Shown: positions 11,066 through 23,139, counted from the first letter of the stretch. The stretch: 64,000 nt of DNA from Panulirus ornatus (GCF_036320965.1 NC_092242.1:67938520-68002519), one strand, 5' to 3'. Program-made: numbers and translations. The notes: generated by a model not told the origin, from the sequence alone.

Positions 11066-12061
11066 AACATACATCAACACTATGCCTGCGTCTCAATATT
11101 CACTGTCCCACTTCGAACCATCCCTTCTGGTAGCCCCTTCCTTCAAACTTACCCTATTTTCTCTATACTGAACTCTATCTTTCAACGAAGGACGAGATAG
11201 TAAGAGAGAGAAAGAGAGAGATAACTCCCTATTTTTCTTCACCTGGTGGACGTGGTGGGTCATCATCAGCAGCGATGGCTGGTATCAGGATGTCTTCGAA
11301 GTCCGTCTCCCACAACTCGAGGTCCTCCAGCTTACGTATTCACATACCCCCAAAGTAATTCAACCACACCAGAGCGAAATACGGTTCACCGTCTTGTTCC
11401 CTCTTCCTCCTCCTCCTCAATCTCACACACTCTAGCCAAGGGTGACGTGACTACGGGTGTGTCAACATGTATTCTCACCAGGAGACCCTCGAGTGAATGG
11501 ATACAATACCTCGACTTCTTCGAAAAACACCCCCCCTTCCTCTCAAGGAAGGAGTCACACCATTATATTTCCTACGGGGGCGAGTTATTGTGCACTATTC
11601 ACAGATGGTAATCAGCATCACATTTGTGTTAGCATATTTCGTTTCCCCCCCTCCTCCCTCTATCTTTTTTCCCCGACCTGTTTCCACAATCACCAGGTCC
11701 CGTCCCTCCTCCCCCCTCAGCACACATACACCACACCTAGGACACTAGTGTGTGTGTGTGTGCGTATGTGTGTGCGTGTGTGTGTGTGCGTTGTGCGTAT
11801 ACACACCACACACGCTCAAAATTACACACACCTTGGCCGCAACACCCGCGACGCACCGACTCTTGCACGGGAACTACAAGCCTCCCGCGGGACGAGGCGC
11901 AACACCACGCTGGTAACATTGAGCTTGTCCTCATAATCTGACTTCCGTTGACGCCCCACTGATTGTAGGGGGCGTCACTCCAGTGATGGAGAGCTGGCGG
12001 CCGCCCCACCACACAGCGCAACACAAAACCAGTCCGGTTCAACGGGAGCATCATGGGAAAG

Positions 12062-12063
<2 letters not shown>
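11065..12063. other. C-rich sequence with an imperfect (GT)n tract
   Basis: An interrupted GT/GC tract lies at 11748-11795. The frames at 11246-11611 and 11457-11936 have no recognisable domain and partly run through the GT tract. No gene supported. Confidence 0.45.

Positions 12064-12119
<56 letters not shown>
12064..12119. repeat. (AG)n microsatellite
   Basis: Uninterrupted AG tract of about 55 bp, followed by about 440 bp of purine-rich sequence. Confidence 0.97.
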
Positions 12120-12121
<2 letters not shown>

Positions 12122-12586
12122 AGTAAACTTAAAAAGGCGAAGAGGACACGAAAACGATGCGGAAAAAATAGGAGAGACGGGAGAGCAAAAACGAAGAAGA
12201 AATGAAGAAATGCTACAATATAATAGCAGAAGGGAGGAAGAGATAGAAGAGATAAACCAATGTGACAATCAATGAGTGAAATGAAGAAAGAAAACTGACA
12301 CAAAATGGTCCGTAAAAATGGGAAGAAATCGAAAATCGTGAGACGAAAAGAGTCATGCAAGGTAGAAAAGAAAAAGCATGATGAAATCAGAAAGAGCAAG
12401 AGCTCTAGTCACAGAACTACAACAGCAAGAATAAAGGGAGAAAACGAGTCAATGAAAAAGGAAACGCGATGGAAGAGAATCACGTAGGGAGAATACAGTC
12501 AAGGGCTTAAGCATATACAACTAGAAAACGAAATATTGAAGTGAGTGGGAGAGCGAAGGACTATGACAGAGCAACGGTAAGAGAAG

Positions 12587-12860
12587 ACAACAGACGACCG
12601 AAATACAGACAACAGACGACCGAAATACAGACAACAGACGACCGAAACACAGACAACAGACAACCGAAATACAGACAACAGACGACCGAAACACAGACAA
12701 CAGACGACCGAAATACGGACAACAGACGACCGAAATACAGACAACAGACGACCGACGACCGAAATACAGACAACAGACGACCGACGACCGAAAAACAGAC
12801 AACACACAACAGAAATACAGACAACAGACGACAGAAATACAGACAACAGACGACCGAAAT
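12587..12860. repeat. 22-bp minisatellite, about 12 copies
   Basis: The unit is ACAACAGACGACC plus GAAATACAG. Copies differ at a few sites (AAATAC or AAACAC, GACGACC or GACAACC), and some are shortened by dropping the GAAATACAGACAACA part. Because 22 is not a multiple of 3 and the unit lacks stops, all three plus frames and the minus frames stay open, giving several spurious 115-122-codon frames. Confidence 0.93.
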
Positions 12861-14272
12861 TCTAACAGAATCAAAGGATGGAAACCACGTGAGGGTATTC
12901 ACGTCATGAACAAGACTGAGCAACTCCGGTGAAACAGTTCCTATGGATAATAAAAAGCTTTATTCAGATAAACTGACCAACACCTACGTGATAACGATTA
13001 CCTCCTCTCTGGACGAACAAGTCTGTCATGGAAATACGAAATAAAACTTTGACATGTACGTCAGTCACTCAGTCAGCGATATTAACAAGATAATAAAACT
13101 GAGGGACGTGACATTTTCAGCATGGGAGAAGTTCAAACGATCTACTTTTAACCTAACCTTATCCCACACCACTAACTAATCTAACTGATGAAAAAAAAAA
13201 TCATTTTACAATACTCCAAATCAGTCTGCCGCTGGTCTTGGAGTCTGGCAAACGTAATATATCAATATATCACACGAGCAGTCTAGCCTTACACTGTGCA
13301 GCCATATCCAAGCATACAGCAGTAACCTTGTATCGTATGGCCCCGAGGTAAAGTGTGGGAACTCGCACTCTATGTTACAACGAGTCCAACAGGATCAACA
13401 GGATGACTCTAACTAATGTACTCTTCCCACAGCAAGAGTGGCTCTCGGACGCAAGGAAACAGGCTCTGAAGTGCGCTGGATGACTGCCATTTACCCTGGT
13501 TCCAGTTACTGCTGCCACTTACTCCACGCGAACCACTGGGATTAAAGCCATTTCTTTACGGGGAAAACAGATGTATTTACATATATTCATATAAACAGTA
13601 GTACGGTATGGATCACGGCATCGTCAATGGTGTTGATTGTATTTTGAAATATGATGTAGATAGAAACCTTTACAGTGGATGAAGTTTGTCTCAAAGGCCA
13701 AACAACACAACAAATGGGACGAGGTTTATCGAATCAGTTTCGCTCGAGCATTGGCAAAATTGACCCTTCAATTTCGCGAGACTGAGCGCATTCTGATATT
13801 GTTAGGAATTACAGAACATACTGAATGAACACTTATCCGAAATGCAGAGTAAAACAAAACGGAGAGGAGGCAGTGCTGTTACTCCTTCAAAGCATCATGA
13901 AGGGGACAAACTGATCCGAACCTAAACAATCAGCTTCAAACCCAAACAAACTGCTTCGAACCCCAGGCATAATATTAGTATCATAAGCAAAAAGCAGAGG
14001 AAACTGAATCTCACCCTCCTCCAGCATACTGTCTCTCCTCCTCAGCAGCATTATACAGAATATTCAAATATTGCATAATATTCTAATGTATTTTTTTTTC
14101 ATGCGAGATCTGTACACTCATGCGGAGTTAATTCATCGCTCAATGTGGACCAGAAGGCTGTGTACGCCATCCTCACTACCGCCCCGGGATCACCATGAAC
14201 AACATAAAACGCTGACGACTTCTCATCCGCTCTCTCTATTTTCTCTGTCAAACTCGTAAATTTTTATTGCAG
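12861..14272. other. Unique sequence, no recognised gene
   Basis: No repeat family, exon pair or RNA gene recognised. The last ~60 bp before 14273 are pyrimidine-rich and could be an acceptor region. Confidence 0.45.
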
Positions 14273-14373
14273 GAAAGCACAGCTGGGCAGGACAGCCGAG
14301 CCACCAGGGGCGTCTTACTCCCAGCACGACAGCCACTCCACAGAAAACGGGAGCGACGCACCATTATTTCCAG
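14273..14373 (+). CDS. Possible internal exon (acceptor to donor, 101 bp)
   Basis: A pyrimidine-rich stretch ends in TTTTTATTGCAG at 14261-14272, a good 3' splice site. It is followed by 101 bp with no stop in any plus frame, then CCAG|GTGGAG at 14370-14379, an acceptable donor. The most protein-like frame reads AEPPGASYSQHDSHSTENG in its middle, which is polar and Ser/His-rich. I do not recognise the protein, and no partner exon was found. It could be untranslated or chance. Confidence 0.3.
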
Positions 14374-14408
14374 GTGGAGTTATGATGGAGATGACACGAG
14401 CTGCCCCC

Positions 14409-14440
14409 AGATATAAATATATATATATATATATATATAA
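14409..14440. repeat. (AT)n microsatellite
   Basis: AT tract of about 30 bp within AT-rich sequence. Confidence 0.93.
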
Positions 14441-15381
14441 ACTCAATAGGTGAATTTCCAAGATGATCATAAGAATCAAAGCTTAGAAAAGAATAAAATA
14501 CATTTAAAAAAATAAAGCTATGAAATTCACACCAAGGCGCAGGCAGTATATTTGGCGATATTGGAAATATACTTATTACAAATCTGAATGGGACGGATAT
14601 CACAAACCGAATCTTCCTCCACTGTTAATATATGGACACGATGTGCCAAGTGGATGACAGCAACACTACAGATACGTTCAAGAACAGTCTTAGCAAATAC
14701 CTCGCCTCAAAGCCCGCGACTTGAACATTATCTGCGCCTCTGTAGATAATTTAAGCGACAATTGGCAGGTTATGTATTCTCTTTGAGTTATCTGTTTGTC
14801 TTCTAACTTTCAGGGTACTATTCTGTGAGGAGTTTCTGATATCTTCCGCTATCGCAAATAGTCTCGAAAGGAAGCACTGGTCTATTGCTGTTTGAATTCC
14901 TTTGTTTTCTTTGTGCACGGGAGGGTAAAAGTCTGTACTTATTCCTTCATTTAGATATAGACTTCACATCAATTCTGTGTACATTCTCGTCTTCCTGGGA
15001 CCCTGGCACAAGGGTTGTGGACCAGTTGTGACCAAAAGTAAAAGTAATTAACGTAATCTATCATAGCCTGGCTTAGTTAAGGGGTAAGCAAACTTAAGCT
15101 GCACAGACCCATACATCATGGGGGCTGGGGTGAGGGCGGAGGATTTGGTGGGGCTCTTTTAAGAGACTAATGTGGCTTTTCCTATCCATTTCTACGCCAG
15201 AAATGGCGCGATTTATCATTTTCGTTTGTTGCGCCTTCAGTACGTTATTCCTTCTGATGGAAGTTTAAAGTTATTTTTTTCTATATACATAAGTAAATGT
15301 GGAAGAATTATTCACGCTCCACGATTAATGACACATGACGAGACGCTGATGGTCAAAGACGCAAACGCATCTTCTGCGCAT
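14441..15381. other. Unique sequence, no recognised gene
   Basis: No supported feature. The frame 15172-15417 runs into the dispersed repeat at 15382 and is not a gene. Confidence 0.4.
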
Positions 15382-15559
15382 CGTAGAAGGCGACTAAGAG
15401 GGGCAAGATGGAGTTGAAAATCCTCCTCTCCTGTATTACTTACCAAAAGAAGGAACAGGGGAGGGAGCCAAACTCATTCATCTGCTCCTGACGCTGCCTC
15501 ACTTGTGCGGGAAAAATGTATACAGTATATGTACATAAACGATTTACTTACATCCATGT

Positions 15560-15595
<36 letters not shown>
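15382..15595 (+). repeat. Dispersed repeat (same body as the 4621-6333 array) with (AT)n tail
   Basis: CGTAGAAGGCGACTAAGAGG, AATCCTCCTCTCC, CCAAAAGAAGGAACAG, CTCCTGACGCTGCCTC and GTGCGGGAAA appear in the same order as in the reverse complement of the 4621-6333 bodies. The copy ends near 15518; about 45 bp of AT-rich sequence leads to an (AT)n tract at 15562-15595. The 3' microsatellite position is the same as in the other copies. Confidence 0.75.
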
Positions 15596-15598
<3 letters not shown>

Positions 15599-15974
15599 TA
15601 CGTGACTGGACATCTGTGTCTGCTATTTACATACTCATCTGAAGTGATGTAAAGTCAATTGTGAGCAATAAATTTCGAAGGCGGTTTCGAAGGCGGGGTT
15701 GGTGGTCGGTGTGTCTCCAGTGCGCCTGCGCGGCGATGAAACAACAAAAAAAAAAAAGTTCTATCCAATAGCAGGGAAGGTATCTGGAGCCCTGGGCTAT
15801 GAATCATGGCCGGTGGCATCTTCTTTATGCTTCACAGGACGACTACAAATGCGTACAGGGTGTGTATATAACACTGGTGGTCCCGGATTTTGACACTTGG
15901 CTGACAACGCAGCGTGTGGAGGCGCAGGCTGCAAGGGAGGAGGTCTATAGCTCTGTTCCTCTTTTTGTTATCCC

Positions 15975-16625
15975 ACGATGTTTTCTCCGTCCTCGTGCGA
16001 TAATTTCGTACCGGGAGTACGACGATTTCCTCTCAAGCGCGATGACGTCTATGCTTGAGACGAGATTATCAACCACATAGGACATCATCAATAAGGCCTT
16101 TCGCACGATGACTCTTACCAAAGGAGTACAGAAGCTGTCACTCGAGAGTACATTAACAATTAAATTGTACACAAGGTTTTCCCATGAGTACGATAACTTC
16201 GCCCACTATGTACGGCAAGTTATTTCCTTGAGTACGATAACTCCATTGAATACACCACCTTCAATTAGATAACTTCACCCAATAATTACAAAAAGTTGCT
16301 CCTTTAAGTACGATAATTCAATCGAGAATGTACGATAAGTTGCCCTATCGAACACAACCAGTCTAGCCAGGAAGTACGATATGTCACCTTCTCAAGTACA
16401 ATAACTTCACCCCATGAGAACCATAAGTTACCCAAACAAGTTTGGTAACTCGTCTCTCTGAGTACGATAAGTCCACACAGGCACGATAATCCGTCTCACT
16501 GTGCACGATAAGTCCAGACAGTATTACAATATGTTGCCTCTTGATTACGATTACCCCATCCAGCGCGTACGATACCCTGTCCCCCTAGAGTACGATAATT
16601 TTCCCTCATGAGTACGATGATTATG
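15975..16625 (+). repeat. Degenerate ~21-22-bp minisatellite, AGTACGATAACTTC type
   Basis: AGTACGATAA and variants recur at about 15995, 16016, 16036, 16188, 16210, 16231, 16307, 16330, 16373, 16395, 16461, 16481, 16502, 16567, 16589 and 16611. Spacings are 20-23 bp or near-multiples of that. The consensus reads roughly CTTGAGTACGATAACTTC plus CCC. It matches the register of the CTTGAGCACGACGGTACG unit found elsewhere in the window, so I treat it as an older or diverged member of that superfamily. Most copies differ from one another. Confidence 0.8.
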
Positions 16626-17121
16626 TCGTTCGAGAGGAGTTACTGCCGGTACTCACGTCAGTGCTCTCCTGTTTGGCTGCCTCGCTCTGCACCCGAATGG
16701 TTATGCCAGTCACGACCATAAACTGAGAATTCAGTTTACTTCTCTCGCCTTTACCATCTACCTACCACTCACGATTCTGACGTTGTATTCGCGTGAATTC
16801 CCCTGCAGTAAAACTGATAACGAAGGGAATTTTCTCGACGGTGTTATCATTGTGTTCGGACAGCGTTCAGGGTCCTGTGTAGGTATTTAAGGTATTTAAG
16901 CCATATTTCAAGCACAAGGCATCTCTAATTATGATGAGTTATTTGCCTACATATATCAAGGTGTTGTGCGGGGCAGCTGTCCACGGGAGGGTCGCGATAA
17001 AGGAATGGCTGATTCACGGGAAAGATTACCGTTAATATGTTCTAAAAAAACACAAAAAAATAAACCTTACACTCGATATAATACTCTCACACTGTAGCGG
17101 ATTAGGAAAGCTCGTCCAATT
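16626..17121. other. Unique sequence, no recognised gene
   Basis: No supported feature. Confidence 0.4.

Positions 17122-17183
<62 letters not shown>
17122..17183. repeat. (GT)n microsatellite, probable 3' tail of the adjacent retrotransposon
   Basis: GT tract of about 60 bp abutting the 3' end of the minus-strand LINE remnant 17184-17945. Read on the minus strand, the element ends in (AC)n. Confidence 0.95.
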
Positions 17184-17187
<4 letters not shown>

Positions 17188-17945
17188 GCCTATAATTACT
17201 TCTTTGTACTGTACAGGGAGGGAATTCTACACTCGTGGGACTCAATCTCATGAATTTCTCTCTGTCGTACAACTTTTCAAGTTTATATATACTGTCCACA
17301 TGCACAGTTTCACTATTCACTTTAATCATTCACCCATCACTCGTATACTAGAAAAGTACTTATTTACATCTTTTCTAACAAGGTTTTTGCTTTATGTCTC
17401 GTTATGACCACTGGTTAACATTCTATCCTTCCATCTTTCCAAGAAATGTTCACTACGTCATCAAACTCTGGTTTGAAAACAAAGGTTGCGATCAAGTAAC
17501 CCTTTAATCTTCTCTCTTCCACAGTGGGCAAACATAATACCTTCCCCTGTACCTCAGTTCTATTAATCTTTGGTACCAAGAAGACAATTATTTTGGTCCT
17601 TTACTATACTCCTGAAGGTGAAACGCTGGTGATAGGTCACGGACAATGTCAACTTCAAAGACCCAGTCACTCACAGCCTCCCGCGGCTTATTTCCCACAG
17701 GATAACATTCACGTCGAAGTCTTCTTTCTCTGTGTCTCAACAACATTACTTTAGGTTTCCACAGGACAGATCTCACGAAACACTGTATCAGCCAAAAACT
17801 TTCGAATTTGTCTAGATCCCCCTTGTAAATTGAGGTTATCCTCCTCGCGTTTTCTTTTTTTTTTTTTTCTATTTCCTCATGATCATGATCTTGGCACCAT
17901 CTGCAAACATATTCAGGTAGGATTTCAATCCTCCTGGCTCATAGA
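17184..17945 (-). pseudogene. Decayed LINE retrotransposon, reverse-transcriptase box to 3' end
   Basis: Read on the minus strand from 17945, the sequence gives PGGLKSYLNMFADGAKIMI, which matches the reverse-transcriptase catalytic region (normally SYLNMFADDAK). The second aspartate of the FADD box is replaced by glycine (codon in 17896-17904), so the enzyme would be dead. Downstream, the open frame 17776-17588 contains AVSDWVFEVDIVRDLSPAFH, which aligns in order with the thumb/connection region of the same LINE family. After that come frameshifts and a non-coding 3' tail that ends in (AC)n. The 5' part is missing: the copy starts close to a short GT tract at 17960-17981, consistent with 5' truncation on insertion. 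Confidence 0.75.
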
Positions 17946-17959
17946 CAGAACGCTGCAGC

Positions 17960-17981
17960 TGTGTGTGTGTGTGTGTGTGTG
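17960..17981. repeat. (GT)n microsatellite
   Basis: Short GT tract just beyond the truncated 5' end of the LINE remnant. Confidence 0.93.
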
Positions 17982-18683
17982 CACCAGTCTTGCTCGGTGC
18001 ACACTCTGACCCACCCAGTTCACACCCCTCCCAATATATCACGTCTAATGTTGTGAAAATATAGCTTGGCCAGGGCTATTAGACGTCACTGCTGCTTGAG
18101 TGTCGGCTGTGCCTTGTAATCAGATGGAACACAACTCAACTGATGAATTGTTTGGTGCTTACACAGTCTCGACTAAATGAGTGACAGTGGTCCGCTGACT
18201 GTGTCGGGGGGTCGTCTTATTGTGGGGCGAGGGGATGGGGCGGGGGAGGGAGGCACTAATAATTACTGTGGTCAATTAGCTGGCTCAGGTGTGAACAGCA
18301 ACAAACAACCACCACTGGCTGCTCCAGGCAGATCAGCCCCTAAGGACATTCCCCCCCCCCCCCTTTTTTTTTCTATATCTATCAAACTTCGCGGTATTCC
18401 CTACCATCTAAAATCTAGTTCTTCATAATACTTATATTCTACAACGGTGAAGTATTTCTCTTTTAAAAATCGCAAACACTTTGAACTATAAGTAACTTAA
18501 AATGTATCTATCAGTCTCTCTCAGCCTTCATTTCCCGCGAGGGAAGTAAAGAGGCATCTAACTCTCCCTCAACCTCACCACGACCTTACTGTAAGCGTCT
18601 TTGAGGATGTCATTCTGCAGAGCCTCTCGCTCGTCATACCCAGACTCTGGACTTTCGACACTCTAGAAAACACCGGTTCACTT
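17982..18683. other. Mostly unique sequence
   Basis: Contains a C run followed by a T run (18349-18372). No gene recognised. Confidence 0.4.
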
Positions 18684-18870
18684 TCTGACCTATCACACCT
18701 CCGTGAACCCGTAGTCTGACACACTAGTTCAGGCCTTCGTGTCTGACACACTACAGTGTAGGCCTCCCTTTCCGACACACTACAGTCCAGGCCTTCGTGT
18801 CTGATACCCTCTAGGTTCTCGACACGATTTTTGACACTGCGCTCTCTTAACCTGTTTCCCGACACTGCAA
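18684..18870. repeat. 27-29-bp minisatellite, three good copies plus decayed flanks
   Basis: TCTGACACACTA starts units at 18715, 18742, 18771 (TCCGACACACTA) and 18800 (TCTGATACC), each followed by CAGGCCTTCGTG or GTAGGCCTCCCTT. Weaker TCTGACC and CCCGACACTGC elements extend it on both sides. Confidence 0.75.
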
Positions 18871-20689
18871 GACACCCTTCCCAGTTCTTAATCTTCCACA
18901 TCTGGATCCCTGGCATCACATAACCCTCCTCAAGCTTTCGGATACCACAGAGCCCCTATAACTAGTGCTGAGCCGTACCAATAATCCAGTATCGTCATAC
19001 AGGGGATATTTTCTTCGGGGCATTAAGCCGATACTCTCCATTCTCCCCCCACACCCTTCTCTTCTATCTCGATCCAGGAAATACCGAATAGTTCAACGCA
19101 GCGTTGGTTTATGAAACGGCCGTGTCACGCGCCTCCTCATCATACATCAAAGTCTTTGGTTTCATGCAGCAAATATCGTGACTGAGGAAAGCTGATGAAA
19201 AATGTTTGAGCCAATCAGTCTTTAAGACGCGTATCTCTCCCTCCCTCCCTCCCTCCCTCCCCACGGTTTTGTTTACACGTGCAGAATTGTTTGCCTTTTT
19301 TTTTTTGCCTGGAAGTTTTCACTCCAAGTCTTGGGACACAATAGGAGAAAACAATGTAAACATGCTGGGCTCCAGACTCCAGTTCACGACCTACAATGTA
19401 ACGGAAACAATGTGGATCACCCACTGGATATTACTCCAAAGCTCAATAGAGAAATATCTACAAGCTGAACCTGAGCAGCTTCGTTACCAAGGGTCTGGTC
19501 CTGCGAACCGGAGCCTCACAAAGTTCGACAGCAGATGAACCCAGCTGTTCACTCTACCATTGAGGCTGGTCGATAATTTGGGCACCTGGCTAAAGCTAGG
19601 ATTAGCTCCTTTGCCATACCACCCATCAAGGTGAATTGAAATGACGATAGCAGAGAGCGTACGTCTACAAGATTTCCCAAGCAGTTGAACGCCGCGCTCT
19701 CGAAAAATGGTCCTCATACCTGATTCTGTACCCACTCAACCTCTTCGAGCCATGACTGAAGCCCCGAACAAACCACACGAAGTCTGGACTCTTTCATCTT
19801 TTGTACTGGTCTACGTAATGTGCCATTAAGTGACTTTACTCTATCCACTGATTGTCCTGTGCTGAATCTGCACCAGAGTGGCATTATTTTCAGCTACATC
19901 GTAACGCAATGCATCAAGCTGGTTGTCGTGGAGGGGATAACACGGTTGACAGTAATGCGGTGAACGACTCGGCTTTCGAATCCGACTATTTCCATCCGGT
20001 TTTGAGGCTTCGATAGGATGGTTGTTCAGCTCTGCTTGACAGGACGTCTACTTAGGGTGTCAAGGATGTATGTACAGGGCTATCAAAAAATTAGGATCCC
20101 CTGATGGAGGGTGGGAAGTGAAGGACGCAGTGTGATTCTCCGATAGTCGGACTAATGCTACTGGTTGTATCATCCTACCCCAAACATTACGAGGGTGTAG
20201 TGAGGTACGGCTTCGCCGATGGATCTGCAAGGTCAGCGGTTTGAGGAAGAACACAGGATGAAGCGTAAAGCTTTTAGAAAGCATCGACAGCTTAATGGGA
20301 GACAGTATTTAGTGAATAACTCCCAGTGAAGAATTCTCCTGGCTCAGGCGGTAATGCACTCTTGGGACAGCATGTAGAATCATTCGAATTTTGACCTACA
20401 TTGTCCTTGTATGAAAGAAGACTCGGTGATAATTGGCCATATTGACAGACCAGGGTATTCATTAGGATTATCCAAATTGGATGCCAGTGTGTGTGTCTAA
20501 CATTTTTTAGGTCTATCAAAAGCTGTTTTCTCCACTTGAGCGATTGCTCTGCTGCTAGACCAAGAGATGCGCTGGAATCAGTGAAAGAGGTTAAGTTTTC
20601 TGAGGTTGGGAGGAGCGACTCATGTATGATGGAGTTGGGAGGTGCAATTATTAACCTAACCTTGAGGTCTGAGGGGCTACATGGTGTCC
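18871..20689. other. Mostly unique sequence; a few open frames without recognisable domains
   Basis: A (TCCC)n tract lies at about 19236-19262. The longest frame is 20747-20292 on the minus strand (151 codons, polar); I recognise no motif and see no good flanking splice sites. A second minus frame follows at 20284-20060. At this size a chance frame in 64 kb is plausible, so I do not call a gene. Confidence 0.35.
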
Positions 20690-20815
20690 TGGAGTGGTGA
20701 GGTTTGGACAGGCGAGGAGAGTAGAGATGAGGTTTGGAAGGTGACATGTGGTGAAGGGGTGAGGTTTAGAAGTGGTTTGGAGAGGTGAGGTTTGAAGAGG
20801 TGAAGATTTCAGAGA
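20690..20815. repeat. Degenerate GAGGTTTGGA repeat
   Basis: GTGAGGTTTGGA, GATGAGGTTTGGA, GGTGAGGTTTAGA and GGTGAGGTTTGAA recur at irregular spacings of 25-40 bp. A decayed minisatellite. Confidence 0.55.
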
Positions 20816-21183
20816 TGAATCAAATGTGTCTGTGTCGGAAGGGGAAACCTATCAGTGCTGAATATGACTGGTTACCTTGGAGCAAAAGACCATCAGTCAT
20901 GTTAGAACCGTGAGCCGACATGTTCCCTTGTTTGATGATCTGTCCTCAGGGAAGAGGAGGAGGAAACATTCCCTCAGGTTACCACGTTCCCAGGGTTAGG
21001 TCAAAGGTCAGACAGACCTCCCGTATATGTTATTCTTCGTGCAGTACATCCTCGCTCTACCCGTGTGTTCTGTGCAGCGCGTCCGTCGTGTGTGTGTTTG
21101 CGTTGTGTGAAAATTCGCAAGGCCCAAATGCACTGGTCAATGCCGGCCCTGTTCTGTGACGGTCATTACTACCACAGGTCAGC
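20816..21183. other. Unique sequence, no recognised gene
   Basis: No supported feature. Confidence 0.4.

Positions 21184-21212
<29 letters not shown>
21184..21212. repeat. (GT)n microsatellite
   Basis: GT tract of about 29 bp. Confidence 0.95.
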
Positions 21213-21215
<3 letters not shown>

Positions 21216-21884
21216 GGGGAGTGTTAGGTGGATGTGTGTGTAGTGTATGATGGGTTAACTCTACTACGATAGTGCTGGGAGGGTGACTTGAATATAGCGT
21301 GTTTAGGAAGAGAGACTTGGGTGTGATGAGTTGAGAAGACCTACTTATGTTTGCTGGGTGGTGAGGACTGCATACCAGATGAGCTGGGGGTTAACAAGAA
21401 CACACAGGTTGGATGAAGTGGGAGGTGTTAGGTACGACTGGGGATGCGTGACTCATATGGGCACGAACATGAAGTGTTGGCTCTGGACGGGCTGAGGTTG
21501 TCACACCATCTAGCCTCTTTCCCTCGCTAGATAAACATCTAACGAGTCTACTTTTTGACCATACAGGTCGCTGTAGTGGTTCTGGTCTGAGGACCGAAGC
21601 TTGAAACAGCCTAGATGATCGGAGGAGGAGGAGAAGCAGCGTGTAAGTTGTTCACATCTCGTCAGGTGTTGTGGTGGGTAGAGACAAGCCACCCTCAAAT
21701 TCCACGTCATGTGGATCAGACGTCAGTTGTGGGGCTGGTTGAGGGGAAATACTCGCCTCAGTAGAGCACGCCTCGTTGACCGAGACTTCAATACACGCAG
21801 GTGAATTAGTAAATTGGCGAGTGTAAATCCAGTGCATCATTTTAATTGGTCGTTTTTTAAAACCTATTTTTCCCCCCGTATTTT
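21213..21884. other. Unique sequence, no recognised gene
   Basis: No supported feature. Confidence 0.4.
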
Positions 21885-21924
21885 ACACACACACACACAC
21901 ACGCACATACCGTGTTTTATGCTT

Positions 21925-21992
<68 letters not shown>
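21885..21992. repeat. (AC)n then (AG)n microsatellites
   Basis: A short AC tract (21885-21902) and, about 25 bp later, a 65-bp AG tract (21928-21992). Confidence 0.95.
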
Positions 21993-21995
<3 letters not shown>

Positions 21996-22182
21996 TGTAT
22001 ATCAGGGTTTTGGAATTGTGAAAAAAAAAAATGTCTGCTCGGCCGCTCCCGTGCACTAAGCGGCTTATTTACGTTTTGAGCGATTTTTGCCGGGTGGCTG
22101 TCGATGATAGTCCCGGCCGGGCGTTGCGTCGGCCGCCGCCACCACCACCGCCGCCCTCCACCACTCCCTCCCTCACTGTGGC

Positions 22183-22183
<1 letters not shown>

Positions 22184-22245
<62 letters not shown>
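22184..22245. repeat. (AG)n microsatellite
   Basis: AG tract of about 62 bp. It is preceded by a GC-rich stretch with CCGCCGCCACCACC repeats at about 22131-22170. Confidence 0.96.
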
Positions 22246-22246
<1 letters not shown>

Positions 22247-22813
22247 CCGTGCGTCTCTACCCTAAGAACAGGTGAAGACCACCCACGCCTCCCTCGAGGG
22301 GGAGGGAGGGGGCTAAAAAGGGAGGATCCAAAACCTTGTCTGACGGCTCACCTCCACCATGAATTACGATCCGACACGGAAACAAAAGAGAGAGAAAAAA
22401 AAAATAAAGTCACGTCATCATAAAGCCATCGAGGATCTAATATGCATTGTGGAGATTGCCAATCTCCACACTTACGTGACGATGGTGATGGTGCTCCCCC
22501 ACGCTGAGGAGTGGGTGTGTGGGGGGCGGCGCTCAACAGCTGTAGCAGCTGGAGCACCAACGAGGGGAAGTGGGGGGAGAGGGCGGCCCCTTATACAACG
22601 GTAGCAGCAGCAACAGCAGCGCTAAGATGAAGTGGGGGAAGCACCGAGAGGAAGTGAGGGAGGGCCATCGTCATGATAACAGTAGCAGCAACAGCTGTAT
22701 GGGAAGTGGTGTGGGTGGGGAGAGGAAGGAGACGGGCGCTTCCTTATAACATCAGTAGCAGCAAGAATGTGAGTAACGGAGCCTACAGGCAGTGAGGGTC
22801 CGGGAGTATAGGA

Positions 22814-22816
<3 letters not shown>
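22246..22816. other. GC-rich sequence with a perfect short hairpin
   Basis: TGTGGAGATT-GCC-AATCTCCACA at 22448-22470 is a perfect 10-bp inverted repeat. The surrounding sequence is rich in AGCAGC and GGGAG runs. No gene recognised. Confidence 0.5.

Positions 22817-22877
<61 letters not shown>
22817..22877. repeat. (AG)n microsatellite
   Basis: AG tract of about 60 bp; a GGGA-rich stretch follows at 22919-22960. Confidence 0.96.
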
Positions 22878-22880
<3 letters not shown>

Positions 22881-23088
22881 CATGCTGAGCAGCAAACGTC
22901 TGAGTATAATGCAGCGTGGAGGGAGGGAAGCGCGGGCGGGAGGGAGGGAGGGAGAGAGAGAGCTTATGAGGAGATTTTCCTGAATATTTTGTGGTTTGGG
23001 ATGAGGAAGATAAGAGTCACGTGCCTCATGCCCGCACGTGCGAGGGAGGGGAAGGGGGAGGGACGTTGCTGACGTCGTCGACGCGTGG

Positions 23089-23090
<2 letters not shown>

Positions 23091-23139
<49 letters not shown>
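23091..23139. repeat. (GT)n microsatellite
   Basis: GT tract of 49 bp. Confidence 0.97.

Noticed and set aside
12499..12923. Overlapping 115-122-codon frames on both strands (Val/Cys-rich and Thr/Asp/Arg-rich)
   Set aside because: Products of the 22-bp minisatellite.
20292..20747. 151-codon minus-strand frame
   Set aside because: No recognisable domain, no good splice or promoter signals, and a frame this long is plausible by chance in 64 kb of six frames.
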